Shown: positions 14,124-19,893 of the stretch, in pieces
How positions within the stretch are numbered: position 1 is the stretch's first letter
Layout of the letters: each line of letters starts with the position of its first letter
Assembly: GCA_007119345.1 (NCBI GenBank)
Contig: SKPV01000030.1
Location: 1 to 19,893, forward strand
Reading direction: 5' to 3'
Origin: Halovivax sp.
GTDB taxonomy: Archaea > Halobacteriota > Halobacteria > Halobacteriales > Natrialbaceae
DNA length: 19,893 nucleotides
The notes under the pieces: model-generated
The model's database searches: none
What the model was told of the DNA's origin: nothing
The model's input: only the letters and a program-made list of their open reading frames with translations
Made by a program: the position numbers and the translations under genes

Positions 14124-15656
14124 ATGATCCCACACATCGATCGCACGCGGTTCGCGGTACTGCTCGTCGCCGCGACCGTCGCGACGTACCTCCTCATCGC
14201 CCTCGGCACGGCCGTCTCGACGACGGGCAGCGCCGGGAGCTGCACCACCTGGCCCAGTTGCGAGAGCGGCTGGGCGCTCGGCCCCGTCACCGGCGACGCG
14301 CTGCTCTTCTGGAGTCACCGCGCGGCGGCGCTCGTCGCCGGCGTCCTCCTCGTCGCGACCGCGTTCGCCGCCCGACGGCTCGACGTCGACGGCTACACGC
14401 GCGCGGGTATCGCGACCGCGCTCGTCCTCTACCCGATCCAGGTCGGCGTGGGCGCGGCGCTCGTCGTCCGCGAGTCGGCGCTGGCGGGCACCGTTCACCT
14501 CGCGCTGGCGATGGTGATCTTCGCCGCCCTGCTCGTCCCCCTCGTCCGCAACCTGGAGGTCCTGACCGACGAGCGGCAGGCCATCGACGCCGGGGGTGCG
14601 AGGGCGCCCGATCCAGCGCCGGTCGGGGCGGATGCGGGCCCCGAGTCCGCCACGGCGGACCCGGTCGATGTCGAGTCCGCGACGGGATCCCTCCCGTCGG
14701 ACCCCGTCGACGCCGACGGCGCCCCCGAGCCCGCGGACGAACCCGAACCGATCGAGCGCCCCGACGGCCGAGCGGCTCGCCTCCGCCAGACCGCCGGCGC
14801 CTACCTCGCGCTCACCAAACCGCGCCTGATGTGGCTGCTCTGTCTCGTCGCGCTCGCCGGGATCGGACTGGCGACGGTCACCGGGGCGACGGTCAGTCTC
14901 GGGACAGTCGTCGCGACGCTGCTGGGCGGCGTGCTCGCCATCGGCGCCAGCGGCACCTTCAACCACGTCTACGAGCGCGATCGCGACCGGAAGATGCAGC
15001 GGACGTCGGACCGGCCGCTGGTCCACCAGCTCGTCCCCGTCCGGAACGCGGTCGCCTTCGGCGCCGGGCTCGTCGCCGCCAGCGCCGCCGTCATGCTCGT
15101 CTGGGTCAACGTCCTCGCGACGGTACTGACGATGGCCGCGATCGCCTACTACGTCCTGCTGTACACCGTCCTCCTGAAGCCGACCACGTCCTGGAACACC
15201 GTCCTCGGCGGCGGGGCGGGAGCGCTGCCCGCGCTGATCGGCTGGGCGGCCGTCACCGGCGACGTCGGCCTGCCCGCGATCGCGCTCGCGGCCGTGATCT
15301 TCCTCTGGACGCCCGCGCACTTCTACAGCCTCGCGATCGCCTACAAGGACGATTACGCCCGCGGGGGCTTCCCGATGTTCCCCGTCGTCGCCGGAGAACG
15401 GCGGGCCCGCCGGCACATCGTCGGCTACCTGGGCGCGACCCTGCTGGCCGCCAGCTTCCTCGGGTGGGTCGCCGGTCTCGGCTGGTTCTACGCGCTGGTT
15501 TCGGTCGTCCTCGGGGTCGTCTTCCTCCGATCGGTGGTGCGCCAGTACCTCGAGCCGACGACCGAGCGCGCCCTGCGGTCGTTCTACGTCTCGAACTACT
15601 ACCTCGGCGCGATCCTCGTGGCGATCGTCGTCGAGACGGGGCTCGCCGCGGTCTGA
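14124..15656 (+). CDS. ctaB: CtaA-CtaB fusion: half-size CtaA-like domain plus protoheme IX farnesyltransferase (haem O synthase)
   Basis: A 510-residue integral membrane enzyme. Residues about 1-145 are a four-helix CtaA-like (haem A synthase) half. It has the cysteine pair SCTTWPSC (Cys40, Cys46) and putative haem-ligand histidines His65 (WSHR) and His125 (VHLALAM). A disordered acidic Pro/Ala linker (about 146-215) follows. Residues about 220-510 are CtaB/CyoE, which farnesylates haem B to haem O. It shows the prenyl-diphosphate motif NHVYERDRDRKMQRTSDRPL and a second loop with PAHFYSLAIAYKDDYARGG and P-M-F-P. Full CtaA has eight helices, and half-size archaeal CtaA proteins are known, so the fusion may convert haem B to O and onwards. 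It serves haem-copper oxidases. The ATG follows DUF2249 copy 3 by 62 nt. Confidence 0.93.
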   Translation: MIPHIDRTRFAVLLVAATVATYLLIALGTAVSTTGSAGSCTTWPSCESGWALGPVTGDALLFWSHRAAALVAGVLLVATAFAARRLDVDGYTRAGIATALVLYPIQVGVGAALVVRESALAGTVHLALAMVIFAALLVPLVRNLEVLTDERQAIDAGGARAPDPAPVGADAGPESATADPVDVESATGSLPSDPVDADGAPEPADEPEPIERPDGRAARLRQTAGAYLALTKPRLMWLLCLVALAGIGLATVTGATVSLGTVVATLLGGVLAIGASGTFNHVYERDRDRKMQRTSDRPLVHQLVPVRNAVAFGAGLVAASAAVMLVWVNVLATVLTMAAIAYYVLLYTVLLKPTTSWNTVLGGGAGALPALIGWAAVTGDVGLPAIALAAVIFLWTPAHFYSLAIAYKDDYARGGFPMFPVVAGERRARRHIVGYLGATLLAASFLGWVAGLGWFYALVSVVLGVVFLRSVVRQYLEPTTERALRSFYVSNYYLGAILVAIVVETGLAAV

Positions 15657-15707
15657 CGGGGTCCTTCTCGACCGAAGCCGACCGAGTCCAGCTCGCACCC
15701 TGGCGAG

Positions 15708-15757
15708 GACGCCGCTCTCGAATCGAGGTGACGACGCCGCTCTCGTACCGAGGTGAC
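15708..15757. repeat. Tandem 25-bp duplication (two mismatches)
   Basis: Copies at 15708-15732 and 15733-15757 share GACGCCGCTCTCG and CGAGGTGAC and differ at two central bases. Probably slippage; another example of the short duplications that occur in almost every spacer of this block. Confidence 0.8.
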
Positions 15758-15930
15758 TGCGCACGACTCGCCGTGCGGTGGGGAAACCACACGCCGCTCC
15801 CGGCCGTCGGCGCATCCTCGCGGGCCCGTACCGACCGAAGCCGTCGACCGCGGGTTCGGGCCGGGTTCGGACGCGACCGAACGCCTGATATCACGTAAGT
15901 GAGGGGACGGCGTATATGAGGGGTCTTTAT

Positions 15931-16029
15931 GTGTTTTATATACTTCGGGCCGAACACCATCGAAGGATTCCCAACCGCGCGGAATCGCCTCTACTTTTGA
16001 ACAAGTGTGGGCCACTACCCCTACATGTA
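15931..16029 (+). promoter_or_regulatory. nirK promoter region
   Basis: Two candidate TATA elements are visible. TTTTATATAC (15934-15943) would give a leader of about 65 nt, and CTACTTTTG (15991-15999) would give about 13 nt. Just after the second comes TGAACAAGTGTG (15999-16010), and TACATGTA (16022-16029), a perfect 8-bp palindrome, ends 3 nt before the ATG. None is a full CGAA-N4-TTCG box. Half-sites (CGAACA at 15951) are present, so NirK may be controlled by a degenerate site. Confidence 0.45.
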
Positions 16030-16032
16030 ACA

Positions 16033-17142
16033 ATGAAGCAATCCACGTACGACCGGCGAAAGTTCATGGCGGCGGTGGGCGCGACCGGTGCCGTTGCGGT
16101 CGCCGGCTGCGTCGGTGGGAGCGGCGAGGAGAACGGCGAGGAGAACGGAAGCGACGCCGGAAGCGCCGACGAGGGCCTCCCGGCGGCGGAGACCCCGGAC
16201 GTCGACACCATCGCGGCCGATCCGACCGACGTCCCCGACCCCGTCGACTGGAACGAACCGCGCACCCACGAGTGGCGCATCCAGACCGAAGAACACGTCG
16301 CGGAGATCGAACCCGGCGTCACCACCACCTTCATGACGTTCGAGGGACAGATCCCCGGTCCGCTGTACCGCTGCCGGGTCGGCGACACCGTCCGCCTCGA
16401 GTTCGACGTCCCCGAAGAGTACAACGCCGACGTCCACAACATCGACTTCCACGCGGTATACGGCCCCGGCGGCGGCGCGGTCGACACCACCATCGCCCCC
16501 GGCGAGGACACCGAGGTCATCGAGTTCCAGACCAAGTACCCCGGCGCGCACATCTACCACTGCGCGCCCGGTAACCACGACCAGCACATCAGCCTGGGGA
16601 TGTTCGGCACCATCCTCGTCGAACCCGAGGACGGCCTCCCCGAGGTCGACCGCGAGTTCTACTTCGGCCAGCACGAGCTCTACCTCAACGGCGACACCGG
16701 CGAGGAAGGTCACCACACCTTCGACTTCGACGAGGCCGCCACGGAGGACCCGACGTACGTCCTCTTCAACGGCGAAGTCGGCCGCTTCACCGAGGACGGC
16801 GAGTACGGCCCGTTGACGGCGGAAGTCGGCGAGACCGTCCGGGTGTTCTGGTGCAACGGCGGCCCTAACCTGACCTCGGGTCCGCACCCGATCGGCAACG
16901 TCTGGAGCACGTGGTACCGCGACGGCGACGTCCTCTCGGAACCCGCCCAGTACATCGAGGGCACCGCCCAGGCCGCCGGCACCACCGCCTTCGGCACCAT
17001 GGACATGGAGGTCCCCGGCCCGATCTTCCTGGTCGACCACGCGCTCAGCCGGGTCACCCAGAAGGGGCTGATGGCCACCATCAACGTCGAGGGCGAGCCC
17101 CAGCCGGACATCTTCAACCCCGACCCCGACGACGAGGAATAG
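16033..17142 (+). CDS. nirK: Copper-containing nitrite reductase (Tat lipoprotein)
   Basis: A 369-residue NirK that reduces nitrite to NO at the outer face of the membrane. The N-terminus has a twin-arginine motif (DRRKFM) and a lipobox with Cys26 (VAGC), then an acidic Gly/Glu linker and two cupredoxin domains. Type 1 copper ligands are His135, Cys177, His185 and Met190 (VHNIDFHA; YHCAPGNHDQHISLGM). Type 2 ligands are His140 and His176, plus His336 (FLVDHALSRV) donated by the neighbouring subunit of the trimer. The catalytic pair Asp138 and His285 (SGPHPIG) is intact. The loop between Cys177 and His185 is one residue shorter than in proteobacterial enzymes and carries Gln where they have Trp, as I recall for other haloarchaeal NirKs. 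Its electron donor may be the plastocyanin-like protein encoded 62 nt downstream. The stop is TAG. Confidence 0.97.
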   Translation: MKQSTYDRRKFMAAVGATGAVAVAGCVGGSGEENGEENGSDAGSADEGLPAAETPDVDTIAADPTDVPDPVDWNEPRTHEWRIQTEEHVAEIEPGVTTTFMTFEGQIPGPLYRCRVGDTVRLEFDVPEEYNADVHNIDFHAVYGPGGGAVDTTIAPGEDTEVIEFQTKYPGAHIYHCAPGNHDQHISLGMFGTILVEPEDGLPEVDREFYFGQHELYLNGDTGEEGHHTFDFDEAATEDPTYVLFNGEVGRFTEDGEYGPLTAEVGETVRVFWCNGGPNLTSGPHPIGNVWSTWYRDGDVLSEPAQYIEGTAQAAGTTAFGTMDMEVPGPIFLVDHALSRVTQKGLMATINVEGEPQPDIFNPDPDDEE

Positions 17143-17204
17143 CGCGGTAACCGACCGGTCGTCGGCCTCGCACCGGGCCGACGCCACTCCACCACGCCCA
17201 CACC

Positions 17205-17774
17205 GTGACACCCCTCACCCGACGCCGCGCGATCGCCCTCGGCGCCTCCGGCGGGCTCGTCGCCGCGGCCGGCTGCGTCAACACGCTCGAGCAGTTGGGC
17301 GAGGACGACCACGACGGCGACGGTTCCCCCGGTGCGCCGGCGGAGGAGGTCGTCGTGGCCGTCACCGACATGCCCAACCCCAGCTTCGAGGCCACGATCG
17401 TCCACGTCGAGCCCGGCGGCACCGTCAGGTGGGACGTCGAGGGCCGACGCCACACCGTCACCGCCTACCACCCCGACACCTACGGGCCGCTGCGCTGTCC
17501 CGAGGACGCCGAGCCCTTCGACAGCGGGCTGCTTCGCTCCGATCGCGAGTTCGAGTGGACGTTCGAGGAGGAGGGCGTCTACGACTACGTCGACACGCGA
17601 ACGCTGTGTGCGACCCACGAGGCGCTGGGCGCCGTCGGCCGCGTCGTCGTCGGCTGGCCCGATCCCGACGAGGAGCCCGCGTGCACCCACGACGAGACCG
17701 AACTCGACGGCCGGGCGACGACGGTCATGCGGGAGGCCAACGAGGAGACCCGGGCTGCGCTCGAGGAGCGCTGA
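17205..17774 (+). CDS. Plastocyanin/halocyanin-like Tat lipoprotein, copy 1
   Basis: A 189-residue cupredoxin-like protein. The GTG start is chosen because it aligns exactly with the ATG start of the paralogue 855 nt downstream. The N-terminus TRRRAIALGASGG with lipobox Cys24 (AAGC) indicates a Tat-exported lipoprotein. The domain spans about residues 48-152, with putative copper ligands His83 (RRHTVTAYH), Cys135 and His138 (LCATHEALGAVG). The usual axial Met, eight residues after the Cys, is Ala143, so this is either a three-coordinate blue copper site or a copper-carrying variant. A charged C-terminal tail (about 155-189) follows. It lies 62 nt after nirK with no clear promoter, so it is probably cotranscribed and a candidate electron donor to NirK. 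Confidence 0.87.
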   Translation: MTPLTRRRAIALGASGGLVAAAGCVNTLEQLGEDDHDGDGSPGAPAEEVVVAVTDMPNPSFEATIVHVEPGGTVRWDVEGRRHTVTAYHPDTYGPLRCPEDAEPFDSGLLRSDREFEWTFEEEGVYDYVDTRTLCATHEALGAVGRVVVGWPDPDEEPACTHDETELDGRATTVMREANEETRAALEER

Positions 17775-18059
17775 CCCGGTCGGCGCGGATCCGTCTTCCA
17801 CCGATATCCCCGATTCGAGACGGGCCGGACCAGCGGTGCGAGCCGGGCGGGGTTCGGACGACGGCGGCGATCGTCCGTTAGACGAGACCCGGACGGCGGC
17901 GATCGTCCGTTCGATCGAGTGCGTGCGTCGCGCCGCCGAGCCCGTCCGCCACCGTTCCCGTTCCTCGGGAACCGCAGACCGGCTTTAGCGTCGTGAACGC
18001 GTATCACCGGTTGGAGACGAACGACTCCCCCGATCACCGCGCGCGCCGACACACCCACC
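17775..18059. other. Intergenic region with 19-bp direct repeat and promoter of plastocyanin copy 2
   Basis: The 19-bp sequence ACGGCGGCGATCGTCCGTT occurs at 17861-17879 and again at 17893-17911. The right half contains the shared GTTCCC promoter module. No gene is visible. Confidence 0.7.
17938..17990 (+). promoter_or_regulatory. 53-bp shared promoter module, copy 1 (GTTCCC-N7-GGGAAC plus GCTTTAGC)
   Basis: Aligns without gaps to 19033-19085 before the SCO gene, with 40 identical positions. It contains the inverted repeat GTTCCC (17954-17959) / GGGAAC (17967-17972), then nine bases, then a TATA-like GCTTTAGC (17982-17989). At its left edge is a degenerate CGAG-N4-TCCG (17937-17948) that corresponds to the perfect CGAA-N4-TTCG box in the other copy. 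The plastocyanin ATG is about 70 nt downstream, implying a leader. Confidence 0.6.
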
Positions 18060-18635
18060 ATGACTCACCTCACCCGACGAAACGCGATCGCCCTCGGCGC
18101 GAGCGGCTGCCTCGCCGCCGTCGCCGGCTGCCTCGGCGCGTTCGAGGAACTGGGCGGCGACGACGCGGACGGCGACGGCACGCTCGGCGACCCGGCGAAC
18201 GAGGTCGAGGTGCGAGTCACCGACATGCCCAACCCGAGCTTCGAGCCGGCGATCGTTCACGTCCACCCCGGCGGCACCGTCCGGTGGCTCGTCGAGGGGC
18301 GGCGCCACACCGTCACGTCCTACCACCCCGACACCTACGGCCCGCAACGCTGGCCGGACGGCGCCGAGACGTTCCACAGCGGCCTGCTCCGGTCCGATCG
18401 CGAGTTCGAGTGGACCTTCGAGGAGGAGGGCGTCTACGACTACGTCGACACCCGCGCGCTCTGTGCGACCCACGAGGCCCTCGGCGCCGTCGGTCGCGTC
18501 GTCGTCGGCTGGCCCGACCCCGAGGGCCAGCCCGCCCTCGAACACGACGTGACGGAACTGCAGGGCCGAGCCACGACCATCATGCGCGAGCTGAACGAGG
18601 AGACGCGGGCCGTACTCGCGGACGGGGCGGATTGA
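18060..18635 (+). CDS. Plastocyanin/halocyanin-like Tat lipoprotein, copy 2
   Basis: A 191-residue paralogue of copy 1, clearly a tandem duplication: MPNPSFE, GGTVRW, EGRRHTVT, GLLRSDREFEWTFEEEGVYD and CATHEALGAVGRVVVGWPDP are shared. It has a Tat/lipobox N-terminus (TRRNAIALGASG; Cys24 in VAGC) and the same putative ligands His83, Cys135 and His138, again with Ala143 at the axial position. Compared with copy 1 it has lost the extra cysteines at residues 98 and 160, so those are not structural. Unlike copy 1 it has its own promoter, shared in design with SCO, which points to copper supply or a different respiratory partner. It sits at the outer membrane face by the lipid anchor. Confidence 0.88.
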   Translation: MTHLTRRNAIALGASGCLAAVAGCLGAFEELGGDDADGDGTLGDPANEVEVRVTDMPNPSFEPAIVHVHPGGTVRWLVEGRRHTVTSYHPDTYGPQRWPDGAETFHSGLLRSDREFEWTFEEEGVYDYVDTRALCATHEALGAVGRVVVGWPDPEGQPALEHDVTELQGRATTIMRELNEETRAVLADGAD

Positions 18636-18642
18636 GAGGGGT

Positions 18643-18760
18643 GACGTAGCCGCAATCGGGCCCACGGGGCTGGCGCAGCCGCAATCGGGCCCAAGGAGCT
18701 GACGCCGCCGCAATCGGAGTCGGTGGGGCTGACGCAGCCGCGATCGGAGACGATGGGGCC
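18643..18760. repeat. Four tandem 29/30-bp repeats directly after plastocyanin copy 2
   Basis: Units at 18643-18671, 18672-18700, 18701-18730 and 18731-18760 share the core GACGCAGCCGCAATCGG followed by a variable part ending in GGGGCT or a close variant. A degraded fifth unit follows. The array begins 7 nt after the TGA stop, so it lies in the 3' untranslated region. Unit length varies (29 or 30), so it is not coding. Confidence 0.8.
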
Positions 18761-19031
18761 GACGGCCGCCAACCGGCGAGTCGGGGGCAACCCGGCCCGT
18801 CGAGTTCTCGTCCCGCGAATCGAGCTCGTCGCACGGGACGAGACGGGAGCGTTCGCGATCGATGGATCGAAACCGCGAGCGACGGCCCGGGACGGAGAAC
18901 CGTGGCCACGGCGATCCGGTCGCCGAACCGGCACCCTCGACTTTCGAAGCTGAAGTATCCGAGGTGTTGATTTCGATGATTGAAAGTCCAGCTAACCAGA
19001 GTAGTAGCGGCATTCCCGAAATTTCGTCCGT

Positions 19032-19043
19032 CGAACCCGTTCG
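19032..19043. promoter_or_regulatory. Box CGAACCCGTTCG upstream of SCO
   Basis: A perfect CGAA-N4-TTCG site, 5 bp before the GTTCCC inverted repeat and about 78 nt before the SCO ATG. Here it lies 43 bp upstream of the TATA-like element, further out than in the other promoters, suggesting combined control by two factors. Confidence 0.55.
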
Positions 19044-19085
19044 CGGCCGTTCCCGGCGCTTGGGAACCGAAGACCTGCTTTTGCA
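19033..19085 (+). promoter_or_regulatory. 53-bp shared promoter module, copy 2 (GTTCCC-N7-GGGAAC plus GCTTTTGC)
   Basis: Gapless partner of 17938-17990. GTTCCC (19049-19054) and GGGAAC (19062-19067) are followed after nine bases by GCTTTTGC (19077-19084), the same spacing as in the plastocyanin promoter. The ATG at 19116 is about 32 nt after the TATA-like element, so the transcript would have almost no leader. Confidence 0.6.
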
Positions 19086-19115
19086 CCGAAGGCGCCCACC
19101 TTCAATTGAAGACAG

Positions 19116-19893
19116 ATGACTCCAACCGACCCCCTCCACCGACGAACGTACCTCGGCGCCGTCGGCGCCGCCGGGCTCGGCCTCTCCGCGGGCTGCCTCG
19201 ACGCGCTCGACCGCGACGACGACCCCACGGACAACGTCGTCCTCGACCGGCCGGACCAGTACGAGCTGCTCCGGGAAGCGCGGGACAACGGCGACATTCC
19301 GTACCCGATCCACGGCGATCCGCTCCCCGACGTCGCCGCCCCCTGCACCATCCGGGACGAGGAGGTCGCGACCGGGGACTTCGAGAGCGACCGCCACACG
19401 ATGTACACGTTCATCTTCGTCCGCTGTCACGCCGCCTGCCCCGGGCTCGTCTCCGGCCTCCGGCACGTCCAGGCCGACGCGACGGACGAAGGGTACGCGG
19501 ACGACGTCGGCCTCGTGACGGTGACATTCGATCCCGAGCACGACACGCCCGAGGTGCTGGAGGAGTACGGCGAGGACATGGGCGTCGAGTACGACGCCGA
19601 CAACTGGTACTTCCTCCGGCCCGAGACCGAAGACGACGCCCGACACTACGTCGAAGGCGAGTTCGGCTGCTACTTCGAGCGGGATCCGCGCTTCGACGAG
19701 GACGAGCACGGCCACGACGACGATGGTCACGACGACGGCGACCACGACGACGATGGTCACGACGACGGCGACCACGACGATGATGGCCACGACGACGACG
19801 ATGGTCACGACGACGGCGACCACGACGACGATGGTCACGACGACGGCGACCACGACGATGATGGCCACGACGACGACGATGGTCACGACGACG
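19116..19893 (+). CDS. SCO1/SenC-type copper chaperone, Tat lipoprotein with long His/Asp repeat (3' end outside window)
   Basis: The first 259 codons of a SCO-family thioredoxin-fold protein that delivers copper to the Cu-A site of haem-copper oxidases or related enzymes. The N-terminus has a twin arginine (HRRTYLGAVGAAG) and lipobox Cys27 (SAGC). The copper-binding CxxxC is Cys104 and Cys108 (VRCHAACPG), and the family signature TVTFDPEHDTPEVLEEYG follows. The third copper ligand, a His near the C-terminus, should lie beyond the window. After GCYFERDPRFDEDEHGH the protein enters a pure His/Asp/Gly repeat (from about residue 197) that continues to the window end. This is a likely metal-binding insertion, longer than the short His-rich loops seen in related proteins. 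Promoter: box plus GTTCCC module. Confidence 0.9.
   Translation, partial: MTPTDPLHRRTYLGAVGAAGLGLSAGCLDALDRDDDPTDNVVLDRPDQYELLREARDNGDIPYPIHGDPLPDVAAPCTIRDEEVATGDFESDRHTMYTFIFVRCHAACPGLVSGLRHVQADATDEGYADDVGLVTVTFDPEHDTPEVLEEYGEDMGVEYDADNWYFLRPETEDDARHYVEGEFGCYFERDPRFDEDEHGHDDDGHDDGDHDDDGHDDGDHDDDGHDDDDGHDDGDHDDDGHDDGDHDDDGHDDDDGHDD
19725..19893 (+). repeat. 78-bp tandem repeat encoding His/Asp/Gly blocks in SCO
   Basis: Units at 19725-19802 and 19803-19880 are identical in DNA, including the wobble choice of GAT against GAC, and a third begins at 19881. Each encodes 26 residues arranged as two GHDDGDHDDD blocks plus GHDDDD. Identity at silent sites shows a very recent duplication. Confidence 0.9.

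Larger units (their letters stand above)
15657..16032. other. Intergenic region: tandem repeat and nirK promoter
   Basis: The left half has a 25-bp tandem duplication and otherwise nothing recognisable. The right half is AT-rich and holds the nirK promoter elements, including GTGTTTTATATAC (15931-15943) and CTACTTTTGAAC (15991-16002). I see no gene. Confidence 0.6.
18636..19115. other. Intergenic region: 29/30-bp repeat array and SCO promoter
   Basis: Starts with the four-copy repeat array (18643-18760). It continues with about 250 bp in which I see no gene, and ends with the CGAA-N4-TTCG box, the GTTCCC module and the palindrome TTCAATTGAA (19101-19110) just before the SCO start codon. Confidence 0.6.

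Noticed and set aside
18643..18760. CRISPR array
   Set aside because: Units are contiguous and imperfect with no unique spacers, and no cas gene is nearby.
17985..19886. Long minus-strand open frame of more than 600 codons
   Set aside because: Antisense to plastocyanin 2 and SCO; the valine-rich start is the shadow of the His/Asp repeat.

Overview
The window is typical haloarchaeal chromosome (class Halobacteria). It has high GC with strong GC3 bias, acidic proteins, leaderless-style starts with AT-rich TATA elements, Tat signals followed by lipoboxes on secreted proteins, an archaeal sliding clamp (PCNA), a PGF-CTERM-type tail and Bat-type HTH regulators. I found no rRNA, tRNA, CRISPR array or recognisable transposase.

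Layout. (A) 1-2.5 kb, minus strand, looks decayed. It holds the start of a Bat-family regulator cut by an amber codon, a headless zinc-ribbon ORF, and a Tat-exported subtilisin carrying both an in-frame amber codon and a frameshift before its PGF-CTERM tail. (B) 2.8-5.8 kb holds PCNA (minus), then a plus-strand pair: a MIP18/DUF59-like protein and a polytopic NnrS / haem-copper-oxidase-I-like membrane protein. (C) 5.8-12.0 kb looks accessory. It has a 1.1 kb gene-free stretch rich in strong hairpins, an alpha/beta hydrolase with a palindromic operator, a DoxX-like membrane protein, a truncated BNR-repeat protein and a four-PAS histidine kinase, all on the minus strand. (D) 12.0-19.9 kb is a denitrification and copper-respiration block. 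It holds a Bat-type HTH regulator (minus), then on the plus strand three separate DUF2249 genes, a CtaA-CtaB fusion haem O synthase, the copper nitrite reductase nirK, two paralogous plastocyanin-like lipoproteins, and a SCO-type copper chaperone that runs off the right end.

Functional reading. NirK reduces nitrite to NO outside the membrane. The plastocyanin-like lipoproteins are plausible electron donors or copper-handling partners. SCO and the CtaA-CtaB fusion serve copper loading and haem O/A supply for haem-copper oxidases or NO reductase. DUF2249 proteins and NnrS-like proteins often accompany NO/denitrification genes.

Main discovery. An inverted repeat, CGAA-N4-TTCG, occurs six times in perfect form in this window. 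Every copy is intergenic and next to this gene set. Counting one near-perfect copy, five sites (in front of the MIP18/NnrS-like pair, the HTH gene and each of the three DUF2249 genes) are centred 44.5-46.5 nt before the start codon. This is the geometry of an activator site just upstream of an archaeal TATA/BRE, and it resembles the CGAACATGTTCG motif I recall for the haloarchaeal denitrification regulator NarO. A second shared promoter module of 53 bp aligns without gaps (40 identities) between the second plastocyanin gene and SCO. It contains GTTCCC-N7-GGGAAC at fixed spacing to a GCTTT(A/T)GC element. Together these suggest a compact NO/copper regulon interrupted by about 6 kb of accessory DNA.
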